Below, one piece after another: positions 15,299 through 22,696 of a DNA stretch of 26,218 bases. The position numbers and the translations under genes were made by a program. Origin of the DNA: SIG578 sp964508295 (GTDB taxonomy: Bacteria; Bacillota; Clostridia; Oscillospirales; Ruminococcaceae). Position 1 is the stretch's first letter. Each line of letters begins with the position of its first letter. A model generated the notes under the pieces. The model was given only the letters and a program-made list of their open reading frames with translations. It did no database searches and was not told the origin of the DNA. The stretch is taken from NCBI GenBank assembly GCA_964508295.1, contig CAZDSQ010000020.1, positions 1 through 26,218 of the forward strand, in the 5' to 3' direction.

Positions 15299-16102
15299 TT
15301 AGTCAAGTTCAACCTTGCCATAGAGGGGGAAAGATGCTTCACGAAGCTCTTTTTCTCTCTTAAGACCCTCGATAGTCGAGCTTGATGTAAGAAAATCATC
15401 TTTAATAAGGCTGTCCTCATTGTGTCTGGGAGCAGAATGTGTTCTCTCGCCTCTGCGGCGGTTATCTCTTCTGCCCTCTCTTCTCTGTCTGGGATTATCG
15501 CTTGAAATAACAACCTTACGGTTAGGTTCTTCTCCGATAGAGGAGGAGCTGATGCCCTCGATCTTCTGAACGGTAGCGTGGATAATTCTTCTCTCGTAAG
15601 GAGCCATAGGCTCGAGCGTAACACTTCTGCCGCTTCTTAAGACCTGCTTGCCTAAACGAGAAGCAAGACTCTCTAAGGTCTTTTCTCTCTTTTCGCGGTA
15701 GCCGTTGATGTTAAGGGAAACACGGCTGTACTTTTCCTCGCCGTTGTTTGCAACCAGTCCTGCGAGGTACTGAAGTGCGTTTAAGGTGTCACCGCGTCTG
15801 CCGATAAGGTATGATGCGTTTTCACCGCTCAACTCAATTTTAAGAGCCTGCTCGTCCTCAGTAACAGAAACCTCAACCTCTTCCAAGGGGAAATTTTTAA
15901 CAATTTTTTCCATAAAAGTCTTAACTCTCTCTACCTTGGAGCTTGCCAAAATCTTGATTTTAGCGTCCTTTGAACCAAAAAGTCCTTTTTTGCCCTCTTC
16001 CAAAACTTCGTAGCGAACTTTGTCGGTGCCTACACCGAGGGCTTCTGCAGCATTTTCAAGAGCTGCCTCTACCGTTTTACCGGTAAAAATAAGTTCTTCC
16101 AT
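15299..16102 (-). CDS. khpB: RNA-binding protein Jag/KhpB (EloR)
   Basis: The 267-residue protein has the Jag_N domain (1-52, with EEGKKGLFG at 35-43), a KH domain with the GRRG loop (101-104), and an R3H domain (about 138-200, with the key Arg172 and His175 in ERRIIHA). A 68-residue tail follows, with an arginine-rich stretch (204-220), a low-complexity linker and a terminal FPLYGKVELD. Jag proteins bind RNA and, in streptococci, regulate cell elongation with KhpA. The gene lies next to yidC, as in most Firmicutes. The arginine-rich tail could add RNA affinity; that is inference. GAGAGG precedes the ATG. Confidence 0.93.
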   Translation of the reverse strand: MEELIFTGKTVEAALENAAEALGVGTDKVRYEVLEEGKKGLFGSKDAKIKILASSKVERVKTFMEKIVKNFPLEEVEVSVTEDEQALKIELSGENASYLIGRRGDTLNALQYLAGLVANNGEEKYSRVSLNINGYREKREKTLESLASRLGKQVLRSGRSVTLEPMAPYERRIIHATVQKIEGISSSSIGEEPNRKVVISSDNPRQRREGRRDNRRRGERTHSAPRHNEDSLIKDDFLTSSSTIEGLKREKELREASFPLYGKVELD

Positions 16103-16142
16103 TTTTTCAACCTCTCCGCCGACCTTACGTCGACTGTCTATT

Positions 16143-16162
16143 TAAACACCTACGGGTGTTTA
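16143..16162. other. Small stable hairpin between yidC and jag
   Basis: TAAACACC (16143-16150) and GGTGTTTA (16155-16162) form a perfect 8-bp stem around TACG, 5 nt after the yidC stop on the transcribed minus strand. Only a short A/T stretch follows, so it is more likely a processing or stability hairpin than a terminator. Confidence 0.5.
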
Positions 16163-16166
16163 TTGC

Positions 16167-17267
16167 TTATTCGCTTACATCGTCGCCGTACTTTTCGGCA
16201 TATCTTCTTCTTGCCTCGGCGAGCTTTTCCTTGTCAGAAAGACCTTGAGTGCGCTTTGCCTCTTCTATAGCCTTTTTCTTTTGGTCAGAAGCTTCTTTTT
16301 CTTTATCACTGTATGCGCCCTGAGCCGCTGCCGCCTGCTCCTGAGCCTCTAAAAGCTTTGTCATAAATTTAGATTTCTTTGCAGTCTTACCCTTCTGCTT
16401 GTCACGTTCGAGCTTTGCAGCAAGTTTTTCGGGGGTAATAATTTTTCTTAAAACAACACTCTGCACCGCGGCAACAACGTTGGAAATTATCCAGTAAAGA
16501 CCAACACCTGCGGGAACTAAAAAGCTGAAATATGCCGACATAAAGGGCATACCGAACAGCATTGCATAAGAGCAGCCCTTGCCCTGCGCTTCGTCGTTAT
16601 TCTGTGTCATCTTCATAGAGATAAAGGAAGATGCGAGCGCGGTAAGAAGCGAGAAAACGGGTATCAAAATAAGCCAGTTAAATGACCATGTAGGAATTTC
16701 GCCAAGATTGATAACGCCGAAAAGGTTTAAATCAAGGCTTGCCATCTTGTCATAGACTTCCTGTCCCAAGCCGTCCACAAGAATATCCTTGTGCTTATCA
16801 AGCTGACCTAAAATTTCGAGCTGGACACCCATAGACTTGGTGTTTGTAAGAGCGTTTGCACCCTCAAGAATTTCCTGAGCCTTTTCAATAACCGAGCTCT
16901 CAAGGCGCAGGAGGTGTGTCATAGGACGGTAAACAACGTCAATAAGTCCGTAAATGATAGGAAGCTGGATAAAGAGCGAGGAACAGCCGCCAAAGGGATT
17001 GTAACCCTCGCGCTCGTAGAGCTTGTTTATTTCTTCCTGAGCCTTTTGCTTGTTGTTGGCGTATCTTTTATTGATCGCGTCTATCTTTGGCTTGAAAAGA
17101 GCCATATGAGCGGTGTTTTTCTGCTGCTTTACCGACAGAGGAATCATCGCAAGGCGCATAATAATTGTAAAGATAATGAGCGCAATTGAATAAACAGGAA
17201 CAACCTGATAGGCAAGCCACATAACCCATCCGAGCGGGTAGCCTATAATGTTCATTAGCCAGTTCAT
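16167..17267 (-). CDS. yidC: Membrane protein insertase YidC (Oxa1 family)
   Basis: YidC inserts and folds membrane proteins, alone or with SecYEG. The 366-residue protein is the Gram-positive type without the large periplasmic domain. Hydrophobic segments lie at about 22-44, 96-115, 192-215, 232-250 and 255-275. Arg38 in IIMRLAMIPL is the conserved groove arginine, and the cytoplasmic hairpin KQQKNTAHMALFKPKIDAI follows. The long Lys/Glu/Ala-rich tail (about 285-366) is probably coiled-coil. An extra outward loop of about 65 residues (125-190) lies after the second segment. Unlike Bacillus SpoIIIJ there is no lipobox. AAAGGAG precedes the ATG. Confidence 0.96.
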   Translation of the reverse strand: MNWLMNIIGYPLGWVMWLAYQVVPVYSIALIIFTIIMRLAMIPLSVKQQKNTAHMALFKPKIDAINKRYANNKQKAQEEINKLYEREGYNPFGGCSSLFIQLPIIYGLIDVVYRPMTHLLRLESSVIEKAQEILEGANALTNTKSMGVQLEILGQLDKHKDILVDGLGQEVYDKMASLDLNLFGVINLGEIPTWSFNWLILIPVFSLLTALASSFISMKMTQNNDEAQGKGCSYAMLFGMPFMSAYFSFLVPAGVGLYWIISNVVAAVQSVVLRKIITPEKLAAKLERDKQKGKTAKKSKFMTKLLEAQEQAAAAQGAYSDKEKEASDQKKKAIEEAKRTQGLSDKEKLAEARRRYAEKYGDDVSE

Positions 17268-17292
17268 ATTGTTTCTCCTTTAAGCGACGGCG

Positions 17293-17601
17293 CTAAATGC
17301 AACGCGACCTGTCGCATATATTTCTTTTTTCACAGCTTTCGCAGACCGAGGGCTCACTGTACCTGCCGACGCCGCTTTTTAAAGTAAAGCGCTCGGGAAC
17401 AGGGTCATATCCTCCCCTAAAGAGCGGGTTGCACCTCATAATGCGGCAAAAAGCCATAAGGGAGCCTAAAAGTGCCCCGTGCTTTTCTATTGCCTCGATT
17501 GCAAAGCTTGAGCAGGTGGGCCTAAAGCGGCAGACCGCCTTTTTTTTTGGGGAAATTTTAGTTTTGTAAAAGCGAATGAGCGCTATTAAAAAACTTTTCA
17601 T
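17293..17601 (-). CDS. yidD: Membrane protein insertion efficiency factor YidD
   Basis: YidD is a small peripheral membrane protein that improves insertion by YidC. The 102-residue protein has an amphipathic start (MKSFLIALIRFYKTKISP), then CRFRPTCSSFAIEAIEKHGA (24-43) and CNPLFRGGYDPVP (57-69), which define the family. The C-terminal tail (70-102) adds three more cysteines. Its ATG overlaps the rnpA stop as ATGA, so translation is coupled. Confidence 0.96.
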   Translation of the reverse strand: MKSFLIALIRFYKTKISPKKKAVCRFRPTCSSFAIEAIEKHGALLGSLMAFCRIMRCNPLFRGGYDPVPERFTLKSGVGRYSEPSVCESCEKRNICDRSRCI

Positions 17602-17951
17602 TTTACTTCATCGCCCCGATTTAAATATCCCGCTCCCTTTAAAAGCGAAAGAAGCTCTTTTTCCACCCTTGTGCTTTTAACAAAGGGCGTCTTACCTCTT
17701 GCAACAAGCAGCATATCGGCGCCTTGAAGTCCTTCCGAAACTGCCGCTCTTGCCGCAACTCGCATAACCCTTTTTGCTCGGTTTCTTTCTACAGAGCCGC
17801 CTATTTTTTTTGAAACGGTAAGCCCGAGCCTTACCTCGCCCATGCTGTTTTTTTTGATATAACAAACAAGGCAGGGGGCAACGAGCGACTGCCCTTTTTG
17901 GTAGAGCCGCTTAAAATGCGCGTTTTGTTTAATGATCTGTATTTTTTTCAT
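17598..17951 (-). CDS. rnpA: Ribonuclease P protein component
   Basis: RnpA is the protein subunit of RNase P, which matures tRNA 5' ends. The 117-residue basic protein has GLTVSKKIGGSVERNRAKR (43-61), the RNR signature that contacts the RNA subunit. I start it at the ATG at 17951 (MKKIQIIKQNAHF), preceded by AGGCGGGA. The in-frame ATG 25 codons upstream would add a hydrophobic leader not found in the family and would start inside the terminator hairpin behind rpmH. Confidence 0.95.
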   Translation of the reverse strand: MKKIQIIKQNAHFKRLYQKGQSLVAPCLVCYIKKNSMGEVRLGLTVSKKIGGSVERNRAKRVMRVAARAAVSEGLQGADMLLVARGKTPFVKSTRVEKELLSLLKGAGYLNRGDEVK

Positions 17952-18009
17952 ACATTCCCGCCTAAAAAACAGACAAAAATACCTGGGTAATTCTCTCTTA
18001 AAAAAAGAG

Positions 18010-18037
18010 AAAAAGACCACTTTCAAAAAAAGTGGCC
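18010..18037 (-). terminator. Internal terminator between rpmH and rnpA
   Basis: On the minus strand GGCCACTTT (18029-18037) pairs with AAAGTGGTC (18015-18023), with one G-U pair, around a 5-nt loop. Five T follow (18010-18014), then more pyrimidine-rich sequence. It lies 10 nt after the rpmH stop and should lower rnpA-to-jag expression relative to rpmH. Confidence 0.82.
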
Positions 18038-18046
18038 TTGGCTTTC

Positions 18047-18181
18047 TTAGTAGCTCAGACGAGCTCTGCCCTTTGCACGTCTGCGTGCCAAAACTTTACG
18101 GCCGTTCTTTGTAGCCATTCTCTTCATAAAGCCATGCTCTTTTTTTCTCTGAAGCTTTTTGGGCTGATAGGTTCTCAGCAT
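18047..18181 (-). CDS. rpmH: 50S ribosomal protein L34
   Basis: The 44-residue reading frame starts MLRTYQPKKLQRKKEHGF, continues with KRMATKNGRKVLARRRAKGR, and ends RARLSY, which is a full-length L34. AGGAGG lies 8 nt upstream of the ATG (18190-18195). It is the first gene of the minus-strand operon, divergent from dnaA as in most bacteria, and has its own strong promoter at 18268-18297. Confidence 0.98.
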   Translation of the reverse strand: MLRTYQPKKLQRKKEHGFMKRMATKNGRKVLARRRAKGRARLSY

Positions 18182-18267
18182 GATCTATTCCTCCTAAAAA
18201 GTTGATCGGATGTTAAAATACTTTTGGCAGATTTCGCCTCTTACAAACAATCCTTATGCAATATAGC

Positions 18268-18297
18268 ATTATATCCTATAAAGTGCCATAAAGTCAA
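18268..18297 (-). promoter_or_regulatory. Sigma-A promoter of rpmH operon
   Basis: On the minus strand TTGACT (18292-18297) and a perfect TATAAT (18268-18273) are 18 nt apart, 87 nt upstream of the rpmH ATG. Confidence 0.85.
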
Positions 18298-18482
18298 TAG
18301 TTTTTTTGTAAATTCGTTTTTAGCAAAAACTCTCATTTTTCAACAAAATGGGGTTTTTCGCCCGCTTTTTTATTTTTTTACACAATATAGTGTTATTTTT
18401 TATTTGTAAAAAATTCCGCATAAGTTACCTGCTCAGCCCCCTAAATATATGTATTATATATAATATAAATATATATGCTAAA

Positions 18483-18496
18483 AAATTGCGCAATTT
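18483..18496. promoter_or_regulatory. 14-bp perfect palindrome upstream of dnaA promoter
   Basis: AAATTGCGCAATTT is a perfect palindrome ending 3 nt before the dnaA -35 box, in an otherwise AT-rich stretch (18440-18480). The position fits an operator or activator site. No regulator can be named from sequence. Confidence 0.5.
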
Positions 18497-18499
18497 CTC

Positions 18500-18528
18500 T
18501 TGAAATTATATAGCTGAAATGATATAAT
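18500..18528 (+). promoter_or_regulatory. Sigma-A promoter of dnaA
   Basis: TTGAAA (18500-18505) and TATAAT (18523-18528) are 17 nt apart, and TGA directly precedes the -10 box. It lies about 48 nt upstream of the dnaA ATG. The rest of 18182-18576 is AT-rich and holds only the rpmH promoter and the palindrome; I see no convincing DnaA boxes there. Confidence 0.88.
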
Positions 18529-18576
18529 GTAAGGGATTAGAATTTACCGTTATTTTTGATTTTAAGGAGGGTATTT

Positions 18577-19968
18577 ATGGATTCCTTTTCAGATCTCTGG
18601 AAGGTCGTTTTAGAGCATATAGAAACCGAATACGTTGGAAATAAACGCATTTCAAGCATAGCCTTCAGATTATGGATAGAGATCTTATCTCCCGTAAGCT
18701 TAGAGAACGCGGTTGCTACCCTTAGCGTTAAGACCGTTTTTCAGAAAAAGACCATCGAGGAGAACTACACAAACCATCTGCAGACTGCGCTTTACGAGAT
18801 ATTAGGCTTTGACGTAACTGTCAATATTATTTCTGAAGACGGGCTTACCGACGTTCCCGAAAAGAACAAGCCCCTGCCCCCCGCTCAGCTTAAGGCCGGC
18901 GAGGAAAATGAGGACTTTATCGAAAACGGCGGCTTTAAGTACACCTTCTCGTCCTTTATCGTAGGCCCCTCAAACCAGTTTGCACACGCCGCCTGCGTTT
19001 CGGTTGCCACAAACCCGTCGCAGACCTACAACCCGCTTTTCCTTTACGGCGATTCGGGACTTGGTAAAACTCACCTCTTGTATTCGATATTCAATGAGAT
19101 AAAGCGCCGCAGGCCTAACACCCGCATTATCTACACAAATGCAGAGCAGTTTGGCTCAGAGCTTATCGAGGCGCTGCAGAAAAACAAGCAGGACCATTCT
19201 TTTACCGACCATATTGCTCCCTTCAAAGAGAAGTACCGCTCGGCTGACGTTCTGCTTATGGACGACGTTCAGTTTATCATCGGCAAACCGCAGACCGAGG
19301 AGGAATTTTTCCATACCTTCAATTATCTCTATCAAGCGGGCAAGCAGATAGTTTTCACTTCGGACAGGCCGCCTAAGGATATGGTGTCACTCACCGAAAG
19401 GGTAAGAAACCGCTTTGAGATGGGATTACTCGCTGACATTCAGCCACCCGATTTTGAAACCAGAGTCGCAATTATAAACAGAAAGGCCGAGGCACTGGGT
19501 CTTGAAATTCCCGGGGAGGTAACAGAGTTTATTGCCAACCGCCTAAAGAGCAACATCCGTCAGCTTGAGGGCGTTGTTAAAAAAATGAACGCCTATTATA
19601 TGTTTGAGGGACAACCTGCTTCTCTCTTAACTGCGCAGAACTCGATAAGAGATGTTCTTAATTCCGACCAGCCGGTTTCTGTAACCGTCGACAAAATTAT
19701 AAGCGAGGTTGCAAAAACATTTAATGTGTCGGCTGAAGACATTCGCTCTAAAAAGAGAACCAGCGAGGTTTCTGAAGCAAGGCAGATAGCTATGTATATT
19801 ATGAGGGAAACTACCCAGCTTTCCCAAAAGGCTATCGGCTCCGAGTTTAACGGAAAGGATCACACCACAGTTATTTACGCTATATCGACTGTTAAAAAGC
19901 TGATGAAAGAGGACCAGCATAAAAAGCGTCTTATCACAGATATAATTAAAAATATCCGCGGTAAATAG
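18577..19968 (+). CDS. dnaA: Chromosomal replication initiator protein DnaA
   Basis: DnaA binds DnaA boxes and opens oriC. The 463-residue protein has domain I (1-85), a short domain II linker (about 86-115), the AAA+ domain with Walker A GDSGLGKT (158-165), Walker B VLLMDD (225-230) and the arginine finger in RVRNRFEMG (Arg279), and DNA-binding domain IV (about 366-463). The signature helix reads FNGKDHTTVIYA (424-435) where most bacteria have FGGRDHTTVxHA. The residue aligned with E. coli Arg399 is Ser396. The start is the ATG at 18577, with AAGGAGGG 5 nt upstream; a TTG 7 codons earlier would read through that ribosome-binding site. Confidence 0.98.
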   Translation: MDSFSDLWKVVLEHIETEYVGNKRISSIAFRLWIEILSPVSLENAVATLSVKTVFQKKTIEENYTNHLQTALYEILGFDVTVNIISEDGLTDVPEKNKPLPPAQLKAGEENEDFIENGGFKYTFSSFIVGPSNQFAHAACVSVATNPSQTYNPLFLYGDSGLGKTHLLYSIFNEIKRRRPNTRIIYTNAEQFGSELIEALQKNKQDHSFTDHIAPFKEKYRSADVLLMDDVQFIIGKPQTEEEFFHTFNYLYQAGKQIVFTSDRPPKDMVSLTERVRNRFEMGLLADIQPPDFETRVAIINRKAEALGLEIPGEVTEFIANRLKSNIRQLEGVVKKMNAYYMFEGQPASLLTAQNSIRDVLNSDQPVSVTVDKIISEVAKTFNVSAEDIRSKKRTSEVSEARQIAMYIMRETTQLSQKAIGSEFNGKDHTTVIYAISTVKKLMKEDQHKKRLITDIIKNIRGK

Positions 19969-20270
19969 CCTTTTTTCACACTTTCCACACAGTTTTCCAC
20001 ATGGTTACTTTAGTTTACATAATACCTGAAGTTTTCCACAAGTTATTAGTTTTCCACCGTTAAAAACTTTGTGAGTATTTTTAAAAAAATCTTTTTCACA
20101 TTTTTATTTAACATTTTCAAGATTTTTTCAACACTCAAAATTTAATAACTTTTTGGCGGTTTTCGGCGCTCTTAAGCCAAAACAAAAAGTTTTTAACATT
20201 TCCACCGCCTCTATTACTAATAAAACTAATAATATAATACTTACACACAAAAAAGAAAGGACGAACTGCC
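19969..20270 (+). other. Origin of replication (oriC) between dnaA and dnaN
   Basis: This gene-free, AT-rich stretch of 302 bp has DnaA-box-like 9-mers all in one orientation: TTTTTCACA 19972, CTTTCCACA 19981, TTTTCCACA 19993, TTTTCCACA 20032, TTTTCCACC 20050, TTTTTCACA 20092, TTTTCAACA 20125 and ATTTCCACC 20198. After the last box and a GC-rich step comes a period-3 AT-rich element (20211-20240). No box matches the textbook TTATCCACA; the local consensus is TTTTCCACA. The location is the standard clostridial and bacillar origin. Confidence 0.9.
20211..20240 (+). other. Candidate DNA unwinding element with DnaA-trios
   Basis: The plus strand reads CTA TTA CTA ATA and then carries two copies of ACTAATAA (20216-20223, 20225-20232). 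The complementary strand is therefore 3'-GAT-AAT-GAT-TAT-5', the 3'-[G/A]AT-5' trio pattern, pointing away from the DnaA boxes. It follows box 20198-20206 and the GC-rich ACCGCC. Unwinding would proceed into dnaN. Confidence 0.6.
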
Positions 20271-21383
20271 TTGAAAATAATTTGCAACAAGGAAGAAATG
20301 AAATCTGCCGTTACAAAGGTTATCGGTGCAGTAAGCCAGAAGTCTGCAATATCTGCTATTGAAGGAATTCTTTTAAAAAGCTACGGAAATACACTCTTTT
20401 TGGCAGGCTACGATTTAGAGATAGGTATCACAGCAACAATTCCTGCAAGGGTGCAGAGAGAGGGAGATGTTATATTTCCCGCAAAGCTGCTTCTTGAAAT
20501 GCTTATAAAGATGGACGGCGAGGAAGTTGCTTTTGATATGGACTCTAAATACGTCTGCACCATCGAAAGCGGCAAGGCTCAGTTTGTAATTATGGGAATT
20601 GCGGCTGACGAATTTCCCGACCTGCCTTCCTTAAGTATCGACAATTACTTTACTCTCTCGCAGGGCGAGCTGAGGGATATGATTAATCAGACCTTTTTTG
20701 CAATTGCAATGACAGAGCAGCGCCCTGTTCACACAGGCTCTAAATTTGACATTAAAAACGGATATTTTAATATGATATCTGTCGACGGCTTTAGGCTTGC
20801 TCTTTGTAAGAGAAAGATCGAGGATATCGGCGAAAAGAGCTTTGTTGTGCCCAGAAAAACCTTAAACGAGCTTATGAAGATCATAAGCGACGATTATGAC
20901 CAAAAGGTTTCAATAAACCTTTCAAAGAAGCATATTATCTTTGAAATTGATAACTACACCGTTATTTCCCGTCTTTTAGAGGGAGAGTTTTTGGATTACG
21001 AAAAGGCAATTCCTTCAACAAGCACTACTAATGTAAGAATTCAGAGAAGAATTTTCATCGAGTGCTTTGAGCGTGTTGCAGTTGTTACCGAGGAAAAGCT
21101 TATAAACCCCGTAAGACTGCTTTTCTCTGACAACAAGGTCTATATTGACTGCGCCACCTCGCTCGGCAGAATTAAAGAGGTTTTGCCCGCGCAGATAGAC
21201 GGCCCAGACGTTGAAATTGGCTTTAACAACCGCTATCTTTTAGAGGCGCTTAAAAACTGCAAGAACGACGAGGTCATCATCTGCTTAAACAGAGCAGAAA
21301 ACCCCGTTAAAATAATCCCGCCCGAGAGTGACGATTACACCTTCCTTGTTCTGCCTATGAGGTTAAATAAATATGAAAACTGA
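20271..21383 (+). CDS. dnaN: DNA polymerase III sliding clamp (beta subunit)
   Basis: DnaN forms the dimeric ring that tethers replicative polymerase to DNA. The 370-residue protein is full length with the three-fold repeated clamp fold and ends in VLPMRLNKYEN, matching the family's VxPMR C-terminus that lines the peptide-binding pocket. Translation starts at TTG (20271), 9 nt after AAAGGA; there is no alternative ATG near. It follows oriC directly and overlaps the next gene by 11 nt. Confidence 0.97.
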   Translation: MKIICNKEEMKSAVTKVIGAVSQKSAISAIEGILLKSYGNTLFLAGYDLEIGITATIPARVQREGDVIFPAKLLLEMLIKMDGEEVAFDMDSKYVCTIESGKAQFVIMGIAADEFPDLPSLSIDNYFTLSQGELRDMINQTFFAIAMTEQRPVHTGSKFDIKNGYFNMISVDGFRLALCKRKIEDIGEKSFVVPRKTLNELMKIISDDYDQKVSINLSKKHIIFEIDNYTVISRLLEGEFLDYEKAIPSTSTTNVRIQRRIFIECFERVAVVTEEKLINPVRLLFSDNKVYIDCATSLGRIKEVLPAQIDGPDVEIGFNNRYLLEALKNCKNDEVIICLNRAENPVKIIPPESDDYTFLVLPMRLNKYEN

Positions 21384-21585
21384 GGTAAAAATTAAAACCC
21401 CTTATATTGAGCTTGATAGTTTTCTTAAATTTGCATCTCTCGTTTCTACAGGCGGCGAGGCAAAGCTCATAATTCAGAACGGCGAAATTTTGGTAAACGG
21501 AGAGGTCTGCACCATGAGAAAGAAAAAGCTCTACCCTAATGATACGGTAGACTTTGAGGGTCAGGAATACACCGTTGTAGGATAA
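21373..21585 (+). CDS. yaaA: Small S4-domain RNA-binding protein YaaA
   Basis: This 70-residue protein is a single S4 domain: IELDSFLKFASLVSTGGEAK (11-30), the GEILVNGEV turn (37-45) and KKKLYPNDTVDF (50-61). The Bacillus yaaA product (RlbA) sits at this same place between dnaN and recF and has been linked to ribosomes. The ATG lies inside the end of dnaN, with GAGG upstream, and recF starts 4 nt after the stop, so the genes are tightly coupled. Confidence 0.92.
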   Translation: MKTEVKIKTPYIELDSFLKFASLVSTGGEAKLIIQNGEILVNGEVCTMRKKKLYPNDTVDFEGQEYTVVG

Positions 21586-21589
21586 AGAA

Positions 21590-22693
21590 ATGATACTGAA
21601 GTCTATAGAAATTAAGAATTTCAGAAATCTTAAGGACGTTAGCCTTTCTTTTAACCCCAAGGTAAATATAATTTACGGCAAAAATGCTCAGGGTAAGACT
21701 AATCTTTTAGAGGCTATATGGCTTTTAACAGGCAATAAGAGTTTCAGAGGCGCTAATGACCGTGAACTTACCGCTTTTAATGAAAATAATTTTTTTATCG
21801 GCGGCGTTTTTGAAAATGACGGCGAGGAGAGCGTTCTTAAAATAGGAACGAGCATTTTAGGAGAAAAGGCTACAAAAAAGGTTTACAAAAACGGAAAGAC
21901 CTTTGCATCTAACAGGGCGCTACTCGGCTCTGCTCAGATGACGGTTTTTTCGCCCGACGACCTTACCCTTATAAAAGATGGTCCCGCAGGGCGTAGGAAT
22001 TATTGCGATATTATTTTGGCGTCGCTCTTCCCTGCCTATGCCAAGACCTTAAACCGATACAATAGGATAGTTATGCAAAAAAACGCCCTGCTAAGAGATG
22101 AAGCTCCGAGCGAGCAGATAGAGATATGGAGCTCTCAGCAGGCGCTTTTTGGAGCCAGCATCACTAAAAGCAGGAGCGAGCTTATAAAAAGGCTGTTGCC
22201 ATACGCGCAAAAGAGCTTTTACGATATGGCGGGCAAAACCGAACAGCTTGAAATTGAGTATCAAAGCACAGTCTGCGATAACGTCGAGGTAAGCGAGGCT
22301 GAGATTGCCGAAAAATTTACTGAAAAGCTTAAATTAAACTCCTACAAGGAGTCGGCAGCGCTCTCCTGCCTTTACGGCCCGCACCGCGACGAGATCTTAA
22401 TTAAAATAAACGGCAAGGATGCGCGTCAGTTTGCCTCTCAAGGCCAGCAAAGGAGCGCGGTTTTGGCGCTACTGCTTGCCAAGACTGAGCTTATTCGCGA
22501 GCAGACCAAAAAAGCCCCGCTTGTTTTGCTTGATGACGTTATGAGCGAGCTTGACGAGGGGCGGCAGAAGTATCTCTTAGAGAGAATTGACGATTTTCAG
22601 GTGTTTATAACCTGCTGTCAGGACGAGCTTTTTAAGAAAAGCGATAAACAGACATTTTTTGTTAAGAACGGTCAGATAGAAAAAAAGGAGTAA
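21590..22693 (+). CDS. recF: DNA replication and repair protein RecF
   Basis: RecF is an SMC-like ATPase that helps load RecA at gaps. The 367-residue protein has Walker A GKNAQGKT (30-37), FSPDDLTLIKDGPAGRR in the middle, the ABC signature ASQGQQRS (282-289), and Walker B LVLLDDVMSELD (311-322). The length and order are normal. It ends just before remB, whose ribosome-binding AAAGGAG overlaps the recF stop. Confidence 0.97.
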   Translation: MILKSIEIKNFRNLKDVSLSFNPKVNIIYGKNAQGKTNLLEAIWLLTGNKSFRGANDRELTAFNENNFFIGGVFENDGEESVLKIGTSILGEKATKKVYKNGKTFASNRALLGSAQMTVFSPDDLTLIKDGPAGRRNYCDIILASLFPAYAKTLNRYNRIVMQKNALLRDEAPSEQIEIWSSQQALFGASITKSRSELIKRLLPYAQKSFYDMAGKTEQLEIEYQSTVCDNVEVSEAEIAEKFTEKLKLNSYKESAALSCLYGPHRDEILIKINGKDARQFASQGQQRSAVLALLLAKTELIREQTKKAPLVLLDDVMSELDEGRQKYLLERIDDFQVFITCCQDELFKKSDKQTFFVKNGQIEKKE

Positions 22694-22696
22694 ACA

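Noticed and set aside
17952..18026. 25-codon N-terminal extension of rnpA
   Set aside because: It starts within the terminator hairpin after rpmH and adds a hydrophobic leader not seen in RnpA.
18380..18393. ACAC-AATATA-GTGT short inverted repeat in the rpmH-dnaA gap
   Set aside because: Only 4-bp arms in very AT-rich DNA; not distinguishable from chance.
18556..18576. Seven-codon N-terminal extension of dnaA from TTG
   Set aside because: It reads through the AAGGAGGG ribosome-binding site of the ATG at 18577.
19504..19519. CCCGGG-centred sequence in dnaA as a possible Noc site
   Set aside because: The central six bases match, but the outer arms do not.
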